Counted from the stretch's first letter, positions 24,101 through 36,579 are shown. The stretch: 64,000 nt of DNA from Reticulascus tulasneorum (GCA_001557505.1 LSAX01000004.1:1736001-1800000); one strand, 5' to 3'. Numbers and translations are program-made. The notes: generated by a model from the sequence alone, not told the origin.

Positions 24101-24905
24101 TGAGTCTACATATGGATTCGTAACTACCTTGGCACCTAGCTACATACGTTCAGGCTGCACACTACCAACGCGCGGTCGAAGTCCTTACTCGCCAGTGCCA
24201 TGTTTGTTGTGCACCGGAACTAGGGATACCAGGGAGATTTCCGCCTTCCTCGCCGCAGCCCTGCAGCGTTCATTGAACCTCCAGAGCAGCCTCCTGGGGC
24301 CTGCCGATATTCAGAACTTCAGATGGTATATGAACATCGGCCAATGGGACGCCCGGTACTAACCAGGGCCACAGGGATGGCCAGGGTTCGAGTAAATTTC
24401 ACACCTCAGCCGGGGCTCAAAAGTTTCTAGGCACGAGCGTGCTGGGAAGATTGGGCCACGAACCATCAGCGTTTGTGCCCGGCGTCGATCTGCCCCTGGT
24501 CGAAAGCCTGGCCCTTCTTAGGCCAAGCCCCTACGCCCTTCGCTGACTGTTACCGAGGCTCTTCGGCGTGCACGAGGCTTGTTGACCCAAAGGAGATGCT
24601 GCTCTGACCATACAATGATGATGCTCGACTGTACCCACCCATCTCGGACGGCAAGCAACGTGACCAAGTGGAAGATGCACTCAAGCCTTCTAGTGACTCA
24701 TTTCAAACGATGAGCGAGATACGGGAGAACCCGTAGACTTGAGGCTCCCCGAAATTGACTCATAACTGTATTTCTATGAGTAGCACGTAATGCTGCCATG
24801 CGTACTGCAGTAGTCCAATATCCTCAATGGCTGTGAGCGCACACGGAGGGTGCAGTGTGCGTCAGCAGCTTCCGGGTCCCCCCACCCTCTCCTTCACCGA
24901 GGGCT

Positions 24906-25115
24906 TTCTACACTATCGCTTCCAAGGCAGACTACAACGGAGTCAGTCTCGACACTGCGAGTTTTGGTCGCGGCGACCTTGTCAAATTGGATCAATAATC
25001 CAAGAAGGGCGACTACAATCGATACAGGTTGGTGACGAATCCTTGCAACCTCCCAGATCTGCATGTTCGTATTCTGGATAGCATCGTTCCGGGCCAGGCC
25101 GGAAAGCCTGCGTGA
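24906..25115 (+). pseudogene. Possible coding relic with one in-frame stop
   Basis: One frame reads 29 residues, a TAA at 24995-24997, then 38 residues to a TGA. The codons favour C or G in third position as in the neighbouring real genes, and the residues look protein-like (ASKADYNGVSLDTASFGRGD before the stop; YRLVTNPCNLPDLHVRILDS after it). A second protein-like stretch occurs in the same region (GSFTELMNN near 25285 and FFGPKLGIGAISADINLSVL near 25420). I do not recognise a family. It may be a decayed gene or a chance open stretch. Confidence 0.3.
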
Positions 25116-26907
25116 CCTCTGATGTTATCTTCAGGTAAGTAGTGTAGCATGCATCTTCGGATTAGTCCTAGCTGGCCAATACGTTATATGGATACACTCC
25201 CGTGCGACCAGGAGAGATTTTCCTAGGTTCCAGGTTACCACCGTCGGCCGACCGTAGAGCAAACGGTTGGGATCCGTTCAAGGGAAGCTTCACTGAGCTG
25301 ATGAACAACAAAACAGAAGAAGCATCACATACGATGCTTCAATGGCGCTGAGAAACCTTTCAACTAGGGCTCAACTGCCGTTCTCATTGCAGATCGACCT
25401 TCAGCCCTATGGAAAGTGCCTTTTTCGGACCCAAACTTGGGATTGGGGCCATTTCGGCCGATATCAACCTCTCGGTGCTTTTCCGGGTCGATCTCACAAG
25501 CTGGCCAGCCACAATCTGGCCGCCTAGTGCTCTGTCATGCCCACTCTGGTGGTGCCGCATCTTTAGTCAACGCTTACACATGATGCACCTGCTCAAAATG
25601 GCTGTGGAATCCCGCCAAAATGCCGGATTGGTAGTTGAATTAAGCTTTTAAGAGGCGATCAGGACAAATCTGACTCAAGCCACCAGTTCCCTTGCGAATA
25701 TATAATACAAGAATGGAACCGCACACGATGCAACATTTTGGAGATGCTGGTTCTTGTGCGGTGTCTGCGAACGGTGGTCCTGCGTCGGCGTCCGGCGCCC
25801 GGCTCGGGACTCTGCCGAACTTGGCATTTGCTTCGTGCTGGAGAGTCCCCCCGGGCGCTTCAACCTACGCTTCTACCCAACTTGACCCACTCGTCACCAT
25901 GCAACTATTACTGTTGAATAGATACTATAGAGCCCATGTAGTCCGTTTTCATTTCGATATTTATTTCTCTCTGGCAATCTACCAAACTCCAGACCTCTCC
26001 AGGCCAAAGGAAGCGGGAGACCGTTGCCCTATGCCAAGGGCGTAAGCATACCGAACGTTAGGCCGACTCAAGCTCCAAACCACCAGAACCAACCCCCCCG
26101 GCTATCAAGCGGCACAGTACTTTCAGCGCTTTCAGCCATGGAACCCAGGCCAGTCATTTACCAACCATTGACCATTGCCGGTGCAAGGGGGGGCATTGCA
26201 TCTCCCCACGCCGTTAGGCTCCGCGCGGAGCGGGATGAGGGTGTAACCTGTTGAGGGCGATCGGATTGGGGGCGAGTTTCTTTTAATAGAACCAAGACGG
26301 TGTGGACATCTCCGCGGAAAGTGCGTCTGTAGGTGATATTTCATGTTAATTTGCCCTGCCTTGGACGCGGACGGGCAGGCCCGGCTACCGAGGTGAGTTG
26401 TCGATGGCCGTTGGGACTGACCAGGCGCGGAGTATACATTCAGCTTCTCCACCAGGCTGTGCTCCTTTCGCTAGCCCTTTCCAAATCAATATTTGCTGGA
26501 GTTACCACTCAACATCAAACTGGCAATTCTGCTCGAAATGGGATTCTCGATGCCACCTAGGCCGCAACCAAGCCCATCACACGACACCTCTCGCGCCGGG
26601 GTGTCTGGTTATGACAACGGGGAGCTGGAGCCTTCAACGCCAATCGTTGCAGGTTGACTCGACGAGACCCGCTCGACAAATTCTGGCAGATGCTGTTTAG
26701 GAACTGCTCCTAATATTAGACTCAAAAAGGGGCTGAGAGCACCAAAAAAAAGGCCAAACTTGGGCATATCTTGAATCGATGACTCCATGACCGATGTTCG
26801 AGATTCAACGTTGTATCTTACAGTAGGAGACACAATAAAAATAGTACACTTGGTAGTTTCAGCGGCCAGATGGTAGTCCGGCTTCGAAGCATACGGCGCC
26901 TGGGAGG

Positions 26908-27588
26908 TTACCGCATCCCCGCCTCTGCCTCTCTCTCTGCTTTCCGCTGAGCTATCCGCTTCTTGAAGCGCACCTCTGCTTGCCTCCTCTCGCCTCCATC
27001 GACCTTGTGGCCCTGCTTGTGTTCCCACATTCCCTCCGTCACGACGACACGAGCACCCTCGCCAGCCTTCATAGGCAACGCATACGCGCCGGTGATAGTG
27101 CGAGCACCGAGCACCTTGTATCCAGCGGGCTTGGCCCACTCTTCGGGCGGAATCTCGTCAACATCTTTGCCTGGAGGGACGTTGATAACCCATTTGCGGT
27201 CCTCCGAAGGCGTAGTTGCGATTTTCAAGATCGCTTCTCCATTCTCGACGTACTTGAGGTCTCCACCGGCTCCGAATGCCCCGTTCCTATACTTTTGCAG
27301 CCAGGCGAGGAGATATCGTCGAGACCTCGGTGGTTCCAGCCCCAGCTCTCTCAATTGCTTGGAGGTCAAGGTGAAAAGCGCGTCCCACGTGGGTATTTTG
27401 TCGGCGTGCTGCTTCAAGCCACGTCCAATTACCGACAAGAATGTCGGTACATCGGGTATAAGTGGAATCGGAGGTGGCACGCGTGGTCGGTTTTGCGAGT
27501 CAGAGAGCCATCTTGCTTGACACGTCCTGGCGACAGGGGCTTTTGGAAGGAGTGCGCTGAGAGTTGAGGTGATCCTCAAGGTCCTCAT
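26908..27588 (-). CDS. mS41: Mitochondrial small-subunit ribosomal protein mS41 (Fyv4)
   Basis: Component of the mitochondrial ribosome small subunit. A single exon of 226 aa. It begins with a mitochondrial targeting sequence (MRTLRITSTLSALLPKAPVA, then RTCQARW). The diagnostic IGR motif domain occupies residues about 45-105: IPDVPTFLSVIGRGLKQHAD, TWDALFTLTSKQLRELGLEP, PRSRRYLLAWLQKYRNGAFG. Yeast Fyv4 is 130 aa; filamentous orthologues carry a longer C-terminus, here ending in a basic RFKKRIAQRKAERE helix. ATG 27588 is the first ATG of the frame. Confidence 0.93.
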   Translation of the reverse strand: MRTLRITSTLSALLPKAPVARTCQARWLSDSQNRPRVPPPIPLIPDVPTFLSVIGRGLKQHADKIPTWDALFTLTSKQLRELGLEPPRSRRYLLAWLQKYRNGAFGAGGDLKYVENGEAILKIATTPSEDRKWVINVPPGKDVDEIPPEEWAKPAGYKVLGARTITGAYALPMKAGEGARVVVTEGMWEHKQGHKVDGGERRQAEVRFKKRIAQRKAEREAEAGMR

Positions 27589-28392
27589 CTTGAGCTACGA
27601 CACGTCAGCATCAATTCATAGGTAATGTAGTGCTTTCTGTATGCGGCCTCTTACATCGGTGACAACTGTTCACCTGCAACCACGATTGTGGTGGATATAG
27701 ACCCCTTCTTCGATTTGTCGCCGGGTTTGAAGCTTGTCGATGCTGCGGAATACGTTCGACATCGAGCTTCCCAATTTTTGCTGGTGGGCGAAAAGGGTCC
27801 GCTACTGATTACCTAAGCACATCTGCGAAGTGGCGCATCAGTCTCACCGCCTTCCTAATTAGATACCCAATTGCTCTGTAATAGCTCATTCGATACCGAA
27901 AGTCCTGATCCGACTTCGTGAAGGAACTGTGATGAAATCCTTCTCAAAAGGAAACTCTCAAGTACAAGTCCTGTAGTCAAGGGTTCTTCTATTTAGATAT
28001 CAATTGTACTGTTGTAGAGTTTTTCTTGCCGTAATGGCCTGTGAAATTGGCTTAAATGCTTGAATCTTTGGCCAGACCAGAGTATTTTATACGGAGTCGC
28101 GGGCCCCCCACCATGGCCCTGCAGGTGCGCGGCCCGGTATAACGGGTCCCGAGGCGTCAAGGCTGCAGCTGCTTATCGATAGATGTTCAGTGGCGTCGTT
28201 CCTCCCCTTCCATCCGTCAACCATCTTCTCTTTTCATTTTCTTGCCACTATCACGACGTTTCAGGTTCGGCTGCGCCCTGCTCAGGGAGAATAAACGGCT
28301 TCGTGCCTGCATTCTTGTTCTTCACTGCAAGCGGTTCTCACACAGCGGAAATAGCCAGACAACACATTGACTGCTCGGCGGGCTGTCCGAGG
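27589..28392. promoter_or_regulatory. Divergent promoter: mS41 (-) and SHPRH-like gene (+)
   Basis: 800 bp between two start codons on opposite strands. An open frame enters from 28183 without an ATG in good context. No named sites are identified. Confidence 0.5.
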
Positions 28393-31300
28393 ATGGGGCG
28401 CACTAAAGGAATTGCACGTAGGCCGAAGCGGTTCACTGCGGACACACATATTGGCCTTAACGGTTGGTCCTTGAAGGCCGTTCTGGCAAGGCTCAAAGCT
28501 AACAAGGACTTACCTTAGATGGTTTCCCGTCTGAATTCCTGGATCATCTGATAGCTTCCCCATCCACCAACACGGTCGAGTCGGACTCGGAACGCCCCAC
28601 CAAACGGCGCAAACCATCGCCTGGGAGGATTGGCTCCGTTTTAATTGCCAAGGAAGAACTTGTATTGGCACGAAGATGTCAAAATGCCTTTGATTCAGTC
28701 GATGTCGCCACTCGAAGTGACATCGGATCGTCATTTGCCATTTGGTTGAGAGAAAGTGTTCAAAGACCAGTTGTGCTGGACCACGAATGGCGCGGGGACC
28801 TTTTGAATATAGCGTCAAGAGAGAAATCTTCTGGTTTGAATGTGTCCATAGCCCTCTCACCGGGCTGCGTTAGCGATCGCTTGGCCCTAATCCTCGAGAC
28901 AACTGGGCGGTCTGCACCAAAGGTCGACAACGAAGGGAGTTTGTGGGCTTCGGTCAACCTTAATCTTGAACGCCATGCGGAGTCATTACACATCAAGCTT
29001 ATCTTTGAACTGTACTGGAATGAAACAAGGTTGTACGCCAACTTGCGACCAACACACGATCGGGCCTTCAGTCAGAAAGTACTTGATACGTTCATGCCAA
29101 GCGGTGATGCAGTAGCCCGGGCGAATTCTGGACGTCAGGACTGGTCGCCTTCGGATTTTTACGAGGCAGCGTTTGTGCCATCTAAGGATGATACTGAACC
29201 ACTTTCAATAAGTATCCCTGAACTGACCGCGACACTCTACCCATATCAAAAAAGATCTCTACAGTGGCTATTGAATCGGGAAGGCGCTTGCTGGTCAAAA
29301 CCCGCCGATGGATCTCCGCCAGGCATTGCACGGCTTCGACAACCCGAATCACCGCAGCTTCCTCATAGCTTTTGTCAGATGGAAGATGTTGACGGGAACA
29401 AGTTCTACTTGAGTCACTTGTACCATGTAGTTACAACTGATGTTGCACCATTCAGACAAGCCGATGATGCTGTGAAGGGTGGCATCCTCGCTGAAGAAAT
29501 GGGTTTAGGGAAGACACTAGAAGTGATAGGGCTCATCCTCTTGCATCGCAGGCCCGCAGCCGAAATGGAGACTTCCACTGGACATGATGGCGAAAAGCTT
29601 CGACCAACCCGTGCGACCCTTATTGTCACGCCTGAGTCTCTAAGACAGCAGTGGCTGACAGAATTCGAGCGGCATGCACCAGACCTCCTGGTTAAAGACT
29701 ATCCAGGACGTAGACACGTCAGCGAGTTAGAAGAGGAAACGTTGCTCAAGGACCTTGCCTCCCAGGACGTAGTGGTTACAACATATGGAATCCTGGCATC
29801 GGAACTTCACTATGCAACGAGACCTCCAAACCGATCAATGCGACAAGAACGAAAATATCAACGCCCAACATCGCCTCTGGTTCAGTTGTCATGGTGGAGA
29901 GTTTGCCTTGACGAAGCTCAGATGATTGAGAGCGGTGTCAGCGGCGCGGCTATGGTTGCCAGGGTCATACCTCGTATCAATGCGTGGGGTATCACGGGCA
30001 CACCCGTGAAGAGTGATGTGAAAGATCTCTTCGGCTTGTTACTCTTCTTGCGATCTGACCCATATTGCTCGTCACCTTCCATATGGAAGGCCCTGACAAA
30101 TCGTCATAAAGATCTCTTCCGCAGCCTTTTTCATCGGATTACCCTTCGTCATACGAAGCGACTGGTTCGTGATGAGATTGATCTGCCCTCGCAAAGTCGA
30201 TTCGTCATCACCATGCCATTTACAGCTGTGGAAGAACAGCATTACCAATCACTGTTCAAGGAGATGACTGAAGCTTGTGCGGTAGACGCTAATGGTGTTC
30301 CCATGATTGAAGATTGGGAACCAGAAGAGTACGAAGATCTGATGAGAATATGGCTCAACCGGCTTCGGCAGACAGCTCTTCATCCAGAGGTGGGCGTACA
30401 GAATCGGCGGGCTCTAGGCCATCGAGCTGGACCCTTGCGAACCGTGGATGAAGTTCTTAACGCAATGATTGAGCAAAGCGGCAATACCGTAAGATCTGAC
30501 CAGAGGGCCCTTTTCACCGCCAGACTCACTCGCGGACAACTGCATGAGAATGGTCCCTTGGTTAAGGAGGCGCTGGCCATCTGGGATATGGTCAAGGTAG
30601 ATATTGCTGGTGTTGTGATGGAGTGCCGCAAGGAATTGAAGCTCGCTATCGAGGAGACCAAGCAGATTGAAGAGACGAAAAGAAGGGAGAATGCGGAGAA
30701 GACTGGCTCTGGAAAGAACGTAGCATCGCCTACTGCTTCGGAGGATAGTGGTTCTGATGATGACTCGGATGAGTAAGTGCTTCGTTTCACAAGGTAGAAT
30801 GTCGGGTGCTGACCAGATGTAGGCTTGACGTTTCCAGTCGTGTTCGTGAAGCACGGTCGAGGCTTCGTCTCTCATTGGAGATCCAGCATCGAGCGGTGTT
30901 CTTTTGGGCAAACGCACATTTTCAGATTAAAGAGAACCAAGAGATGACTCCTCCGGATTCCGAGGAGTTCAATCAATTAAAGAAACTAGAGGAGGAGGGC
31001 TACGAATTTGCAAAGAAGATCCGCAGAGAGATATTGTCTGACGTAAGTGCATCCTATGTTTTTTACCATGGATGATTACCTCTCTAACAATGAACAGACC
31101 CACGGAAAGGCGACCAAACTCATGAAGAGGCTGGCGCAACATGCCGCCGGACAATCCTTCGCCACGATACCAGAGCTTAAGCCAAACTCCCTCAAAGGTC
31201 TAGAAAGTTCGCCCGTCGTGGAGAAGCTAGAAGATCTGTACGGAATTCTTAATTTGCAAGCCAATCAACTCGACGAGTGGCGCGAGCACGTTATCGGACT

Positions 31301-33166
31301 TCTCCTTGAACCGCTCATCGATGAAGAAGAGAGCACCGAAATCACAGGCGAGGAATTTGGGGACTCAACGAAAATTCAGGAAGAGTTGATGGTATATGTC
31401 CAGGTGCTGCGATCTGCAATCGCCGATCGCCAGGACGCAATTTCTGGCCAAGAAAACGCGCTCGTCAAACATGAAGCTCAGAAATCGAAAGCGCTGGCCA
31501 AAGAAGGTGATGGCCCAGCACCAGAGAAGGTCCTGGAGTTACTTGCCGCTAGAGATAAGCTGAAGCCAACACGGGAACAAGGTTCTATGCGTGGCGTCAT
31601 TAGTGAACTTCGTACTATTTCTTCTGATCTCAGAGACAAGGCAGGAGGAAGCTCTAGAGCTAATATGGAGCATGAGGTTGTCTTGCAGCAAATCAAGGAT
31701 ACACAAGCTCAGATTCTGGCGCAGAATAAGGCAGCAGTCGCCCTAGAGCACGAGATTGACCAGTTCACCACGGCCATGAATGCGCGCCTGGAATACTACC
31801 GTCAACTGCAAGCTGTCTCGGACAGTGTTTCACCCTACGAAGGGCTCAATAATGACAAGGTTCGCGCTTCCCTCTTAGTCCAAGAGAACACCCTTCACAG
31901 GAAAGTCACTGCGGCGGAAGCAAAGCTTCGATACTGTAAGTTCTTCGGATCTTCGAAGCCCCATTAGTTCCGGGTAAGGAGATTATGGCTAAATCTATGC
32001 TAGTGACCAATCTCAGAGATTCCGGGACAAAGTCCAGCGAGCCGAAGATGTGCATTATCTGTCAATCGCCCTTCACAACAGGAATTCTCACAGTTTGTGG
32101 GCATCAGTTCTGCAAGGACTGCATGATGCAATGGTTTAAGGCGCACCGCAACTGTCCTGTTTGCAAGAGGAAACTCCGAGCTTCTGAGCTTCATGATATC
32201 ACCATCAGGCCCAGGGAGCTGAAAATACACACTGATGTGGTTGCAGCAGTTGCGAATGATCTGCAACGTAGTCCAAAGTCGAAGAAGACTGGGATCTACT
32301 CAGAGTTCGGGGCGGAGAAACTAGCGCAAATCAACGAGATCGACTTGGATGGTCCATCGTTTACCACCAAGGTTGATTCGATCGTGCGCCATCTTTTGTG
32401 GCTGAGAGAATCCGACCCTGGAGCGAAGTCGATAATATTCTCCCAGTGCGTAGCTGTTTATCTCCTCCAAACTAGATGACGCTAACGGGATTACAGGTAT
32501 CGAGACTTCTTGGGTGTGTTGGGTGTTGCATTCTCTCGTTATCGCATCGGCTACAGCTCAATCGACAAACACAATGGAATTAAGAGATTCAAGGAGGACC
32601 CGAGTGTAGAATGCTTTTTACTTCACGGTCGCGCACAATCGAGCGGACTAAATCTCGTTAACGCTAGCCATGTCTTCTTATGCGAGCCGCTGCTGAATAC
32701 CGCAATTGAGCTGCAGGCTATAGCTCGTGTGGATCGAATCGGCCAGCAGCACGAGACCACGGTCTGGCTTTATTTGATTGATGGGACTGTAGAGGAGTCT
32801 ATCTACAACCTTTCTGTCCAGCGGCGTCTGGAGCATATGAGTCGGAACTCCAAGGGGAAGTCAAAGCAATCTACCCCTGACTTACTTGAGCCCAGTCTCG
32901 AGGCTGCCAACTCATTGGAACTTGAGCAGGCAGCTTTGTCGAAGTTGATGAGTAAGGACAAAACTGCTGGCGAGACAGTAGATAAAAGTGACTTGTGGGA
33001 ATGTCTTTTCGGGCACGTTGCCAGATCACAGACGGCGGCCGCTTCTGCAGATGATCGGCTGCAAGATCCATCAGTCATGGGGTTTCTTGCCGCTGAAGCA
33101 GCTGACGAGAGAGGCTTAGAGAGCAGGCCACAGACGATGCCTGAAATTATCACTTCTCCGGTCTGA
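28393..33166 (+). CDS. SHPRH/Irc20-like SNF2 ATPase with RING finger
   Basis: Nuclear SNF2-family DNA translocase with a RING E3 ubiquitin ligase module embedded in the ATPase, like human SHPRH (PCNA polyubiquitination) and yeast Irc20. Exons 28393-28462, 28519-30772, 30823-31042, 31098-31935, 32004-32445 and 32497-33166 give 1497 aa. Motif I is GGILAEEMGLGKTLEVIGLI (about residue 345), the Walker B is LDEAQ (about 486), then RLVRDEIDLPSQSRFVITMP. A charged helical insert of about 400 residues follows. The C3HC4 RING is at about 1143-1182: CIICQ, CGHQFCKDC, CPVC. The helicase C lobe closes with FLLHGRAQSSGLNLVNASHV and QAIARVDRIGQ. I see no linker-histone or PHD domain, unlike the human protein. 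The first intron (GTTGGT..CTTAG, branch GCTAAC) fits phase but has a weak donor. Confidence 0.93.
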
Positions 33167-33809
33167 CGGTGTTACGGATAGGGTGAATGAGGATGCGAGA
33201 CTATGAAAGATACCTTGTACACAAGGGTTGAATGCCCATGGATTTACTTTCAATGTTACAATATTGATCTGGCCGCTAGGGTCAGTAGCTAGGATATGTG
33301 AATACGAACTGAGAAGCACAGTTCGAGGAACTAAAGCCACTTGCATACAGTTCTGCTAAGTCCATTACTAATGAAGAAAAGGGTGTGAATAATGAACCAA
33401 GCCCATCGGTCATGGATTCACACAATATATGCTTTTGGGTACACAAAAACGGCAAGGAGCCTAGTCCGTACGTATTTTGATTGAACGGAAAGGTAAAGAG
33501 GATGATTCAGGGGGGTCGGTTGCCCAAAGAACTGGTCTCACTGCTGACAGCTGGCTCACAGCTGGCCCCACCTGAAATTGAGGCAGCCATGAAATACCCA
33601 CCAGCGCTGACATAGGCCCCTGTCGTCCCGATTATCAACAATTCAAGATACCCTACGACCTACCATACCCGTTATACACATTTATTGGAACTTGTTGCCC
33701 GAACGAGATGATCCTCCCATCGTTATCATGAGCTGAGTTCTAGGAAACTACTAGTCAACAAAGTCGGGGCGACAGCATCAAATGCTGATCAGACGCCCAA
33801 ACTTCAACG
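33167..33809. other. Intergenic: SHPRH-like 3' flank and recyclin promoter
   Basis: 640 bp in a head-to-tail pair. AT-rich at 33360-33480. An upstream ATG at 33782 is described separately. Nothing else found. Confidence 0.5.
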
Positions 33810-33874
33810 ATGTACAAACCCAGGGCAACGGCCCCTCATGGGAGCAGCATCCTCAGTGCCTTGAAGGCGACTGA
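33782..33874 (+). promoter_or_regulatory. Upstream ORF abutting a recyclin start codon
   Basis: ATG 33782 opens a 30-codon frame that ends at TGA 33872-33874, one base before the in-frame recyclin ATG at 33876 (TGAGATG). It overlaps the first possible recyclin ATG at 33810 in a different frame. The spacing suits termination followed by restart, if this ORF is in the mRNA. Confidence 0.4.
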
Positions 33875-36579
33875 GATGCTCGACACGAGGCCTACTCTCC
33901 CGGCTGGTTAGAATTGGGTACGCCTCTCAAGTTGTGGATCATGGCTAACTCCGGACAGAGATTCTCGTTTCCATCCTGGATTATTTACCGGTGGTGGACC
34001 TAATGCGAGTTGCTCGAGCCTCAAGAAGAATGCGAGAAATGGTCTACGATGACACAAGATGGGTCGCTCGATTGAAGAGCATCGGGTGCTGGGACGAGGC
34101 AGAGGCTCGCAGACGCTTTGAAGAGGCAATACGGCGGAGACGGGAAGCTGCAGAGCGAGCAAACACCCCAGTTGTCATTCCGGCGGCTGGATCGGTTGAC
34201 ACCTCGTCCAAACCATCGACTACTACGCTGTTCGACGCATCGGTAGAAGAAGAGCGCCGAAAACGACAACAAGCTGCACCTGTGCCGGTCGATGGGTTTG
34301 AGAGAATGGCTCTAAACACGGCAACCCCCAAGGACCCTTTCAAAGACCCAGAGGCACTACTAGAGGTGATCAAGAATGCGAGGAGCGTCAGAGGCCACGC
34401 GAGGGAAGAGTACGGAAAGGTCTATGGAGCATTGGCACCATTCTACTTTGATCTGGTCAGGGCAAAGAGCCACACGGAACCGATACTCTTCCAAGTCTTC
34501 AGGGATCCCGAGACACAGGCTCGAATGCTGTCGAACCTGCAAACATTTGCCAAGAGTGACTGGTCCGACGGATGGGGTCAGAGGGAGGACAAGTTGAGCG
34601 CCATGACGAGCATGTTTGAAAGTGCCGTTCTGAGAGAATTCGAACAGGGGTACGAGTTCTGGGATGTGGACGGGCGGATGAGACGATACGCGCATGTGCT
34701 GTATATGCTAAACGGTGGCCATGCTGTGACCGAGCTCTTCGTCCAGAGCCATCCGATATTCAACGATCGAGACGTCATCGCAGCCAACTCCGTGGACTGT
34801 ATCAACCAGGCAGCATCTGACGACTTGACCTTGGATCCTTCCCGGCGATTCTTTGAGATGCTGCTTGGGAAAGTCAACGAACAAGCTGCGCTTATGGAGC
34901 GGATATTCGCCAACCCGGCTGTCGTGTTCTGGCAATATATTGATAGGGTTCGCGAAGACATCATTATGGAATACTTGACGCCCCTCTTCGATGGATCGCA
35001 CCAACGAAGTCTAGCATCCTATCTGAAAGCTGTTTCTGGGACATTTGAACAGGGCATGCTGTTCTTTCGATCTCTCACACCACCAACCGGCTCCACAGAG
35101 AACATTGAACAGAAAGCAAAAGAGATGATGTTGAAGGTCTTTGAACCACATATCGATCTGTACCTGCAGGAGGAGCTGGACTTTTTTACAAGTCACGCAG
35201 AAGCGGAGGTCGCAGTGTGGGAGAAGAAATTGTCGGAACAGGATGCATCTGTTGAATCCTTCTACATGGCGAACTTCAACCGTCAGGCAGATAAGAAGGA
35301 TTTCCTGACCTCGTTCAGGAAGGTGGTGATGATGCCCGTCAGTGTTTTACCAGCTTTTCCGATTGGCTCACCGTTCGGCGCGAGCAGAGCAGCTCCTACT
35401 CCAGCAATAAATGGCGGAGCATCTATGTCACCTGCACCATCTCGGCCAGAGACACCTGGGCTTACCGCGAGCACGAACTTGGACGGTAGACGCAGCCCGC
35501 TGCCTGAGAAAGCACCCACTGATGAGCTGGCTGCTAAAGCAGCGCTAATGGCGTCGCGCCTCGAAGGCATCAAGTCTCTCTTTAGTATCGAAGTTGCGCT
35601 CAACTTGGTTCATGCTGCTAAATCGAGCTTGGGCAGAGCGGCCGTTTTCATCTCACTTGGAGGCCAGTACGGCGAAGAAGCACGGGAACAATGCGAGACC
35701 ATGTTTGTCGTTTTGCTCCGAATCCTTGGAACGAGACATGTAAAAGTCGGGTTCGAAAAGGCCGTCGAACATCTCTCGCATTACAATCCAAGAGAAGTCA
35801 GTAATCACAACCAAGCTGGGGTAGAGCCGTTGGTGACGTTCATTGAGCTGGTCAATGTTGGTGATTTGATCTCGCAGATGATAGATGTCTTTTACGAGCA
35901 ACAGCTTGCTGGGCCCAAGATCGCCGATAAGAATGACTTTCTGGATCCGGCTGGCCTTGCCAAGAAAAAGTGGGAGCAAATGCTGGACGAAAGCGTAGCG
36001 GCAGGTCTGAACAAAGGAATCGATGTTTTGATGGACGAGGTGGAATATCTACAGGGTACAACACAACTGCCAACGGACTACAACCCACTTCCGACTGACA
36101 AGGGAGTGCTCTCGGATTCTGCACCAACAGAGACAGCGACGCGGATCATGGAGCTCGTATCATCACATACACGCATGCTAGTCGGCAGCACCGAAAAGTC
36201 CATGCTGGACGTCTTCAACGGCGAAGTAGGACTGCGACTCTTCACAGCCGTATGCAAGCACCTCAAGCGCCAGCGGATCAGCACCGACGGCGCCATCAAG
36301 CTTATTGCCGACATGAATCTCTACTTCGAGTACATCCGGACGTTGAAGAACCAAGACTTGCTTGCATACTTTAAGGCGCTTCGAGAGCTGAGCCAGATCT
36401 ACCTCATCGATCCCCGGCATGCAAAGGAGATGGCTACGGTCATTGCTGACGGGGATCGATTTGGCGGTGTCTTTCGCGCGGAAGAAGCCTATGAGTTTGC
36501 CCAGAGACGGGCTGACTGGTATCAAGTGAGGAAGGATGTGGAGAGGGCGATGTACGGGCTGGAATGCTCTGTGATGTAG
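33810..36579 (+). CDS. rcy1: Recyclin-1 (Rcy1), F-box and Sec10-like protein
   Basis: F-box protein of endocytic recycling: binds Skp1 and supports return of cargo such as the v-SNARE Snc1 to the surface. Exons 33810-33906 and 33959-36579 give 905 aa. The F-box lies at about residues 30-75 and spans the intron: LPAEILVSILDYLPVVDLMR, then VARASRRMREMVYDDTRWV. The rest is an exocyst Sec10-type helical fold (for instance FFRSLTPP, YLQEELDFFTSHAEAEV, EHLSHYNPREVSN). The protein ends in CSVM, a CaaX box expected to be farnesylated; yeast Rcy1 also ends in a CaaX box. The intron has donor GTTAGA, branch GGCTAAC and acceptor ACAG. Either ATG 33810 (22 more residues) or ATG 33876 may be used. Confidence 0.93.

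Larger units (their letters stand above)
19036..26907. other. 7.9-kb gene-poor stretch
   Basis: The largest gap in the window, between the bZIP-like gene start and the mS41 stop. It carries microsatellites at 20241-20640 and 21073-21102, C-runs near 23436, 24040 and 26090, and a short stretch with coding character at 24906-25115. No open frame here has a start, length and composition that I would trust as a gene. The part near 19036-20100 should include the promoter and leader of the bZIP-like gene. It could contain non-coding transcripts, which cannot be judged from sequence alone. Confidence 0.5.

Noticed and set aside
25240..25310. tRNA-like words (GATCCGTTCAAGGG)
   Set aside because: No cloverleaf could be folded, the A box and anticodon arm are missing.
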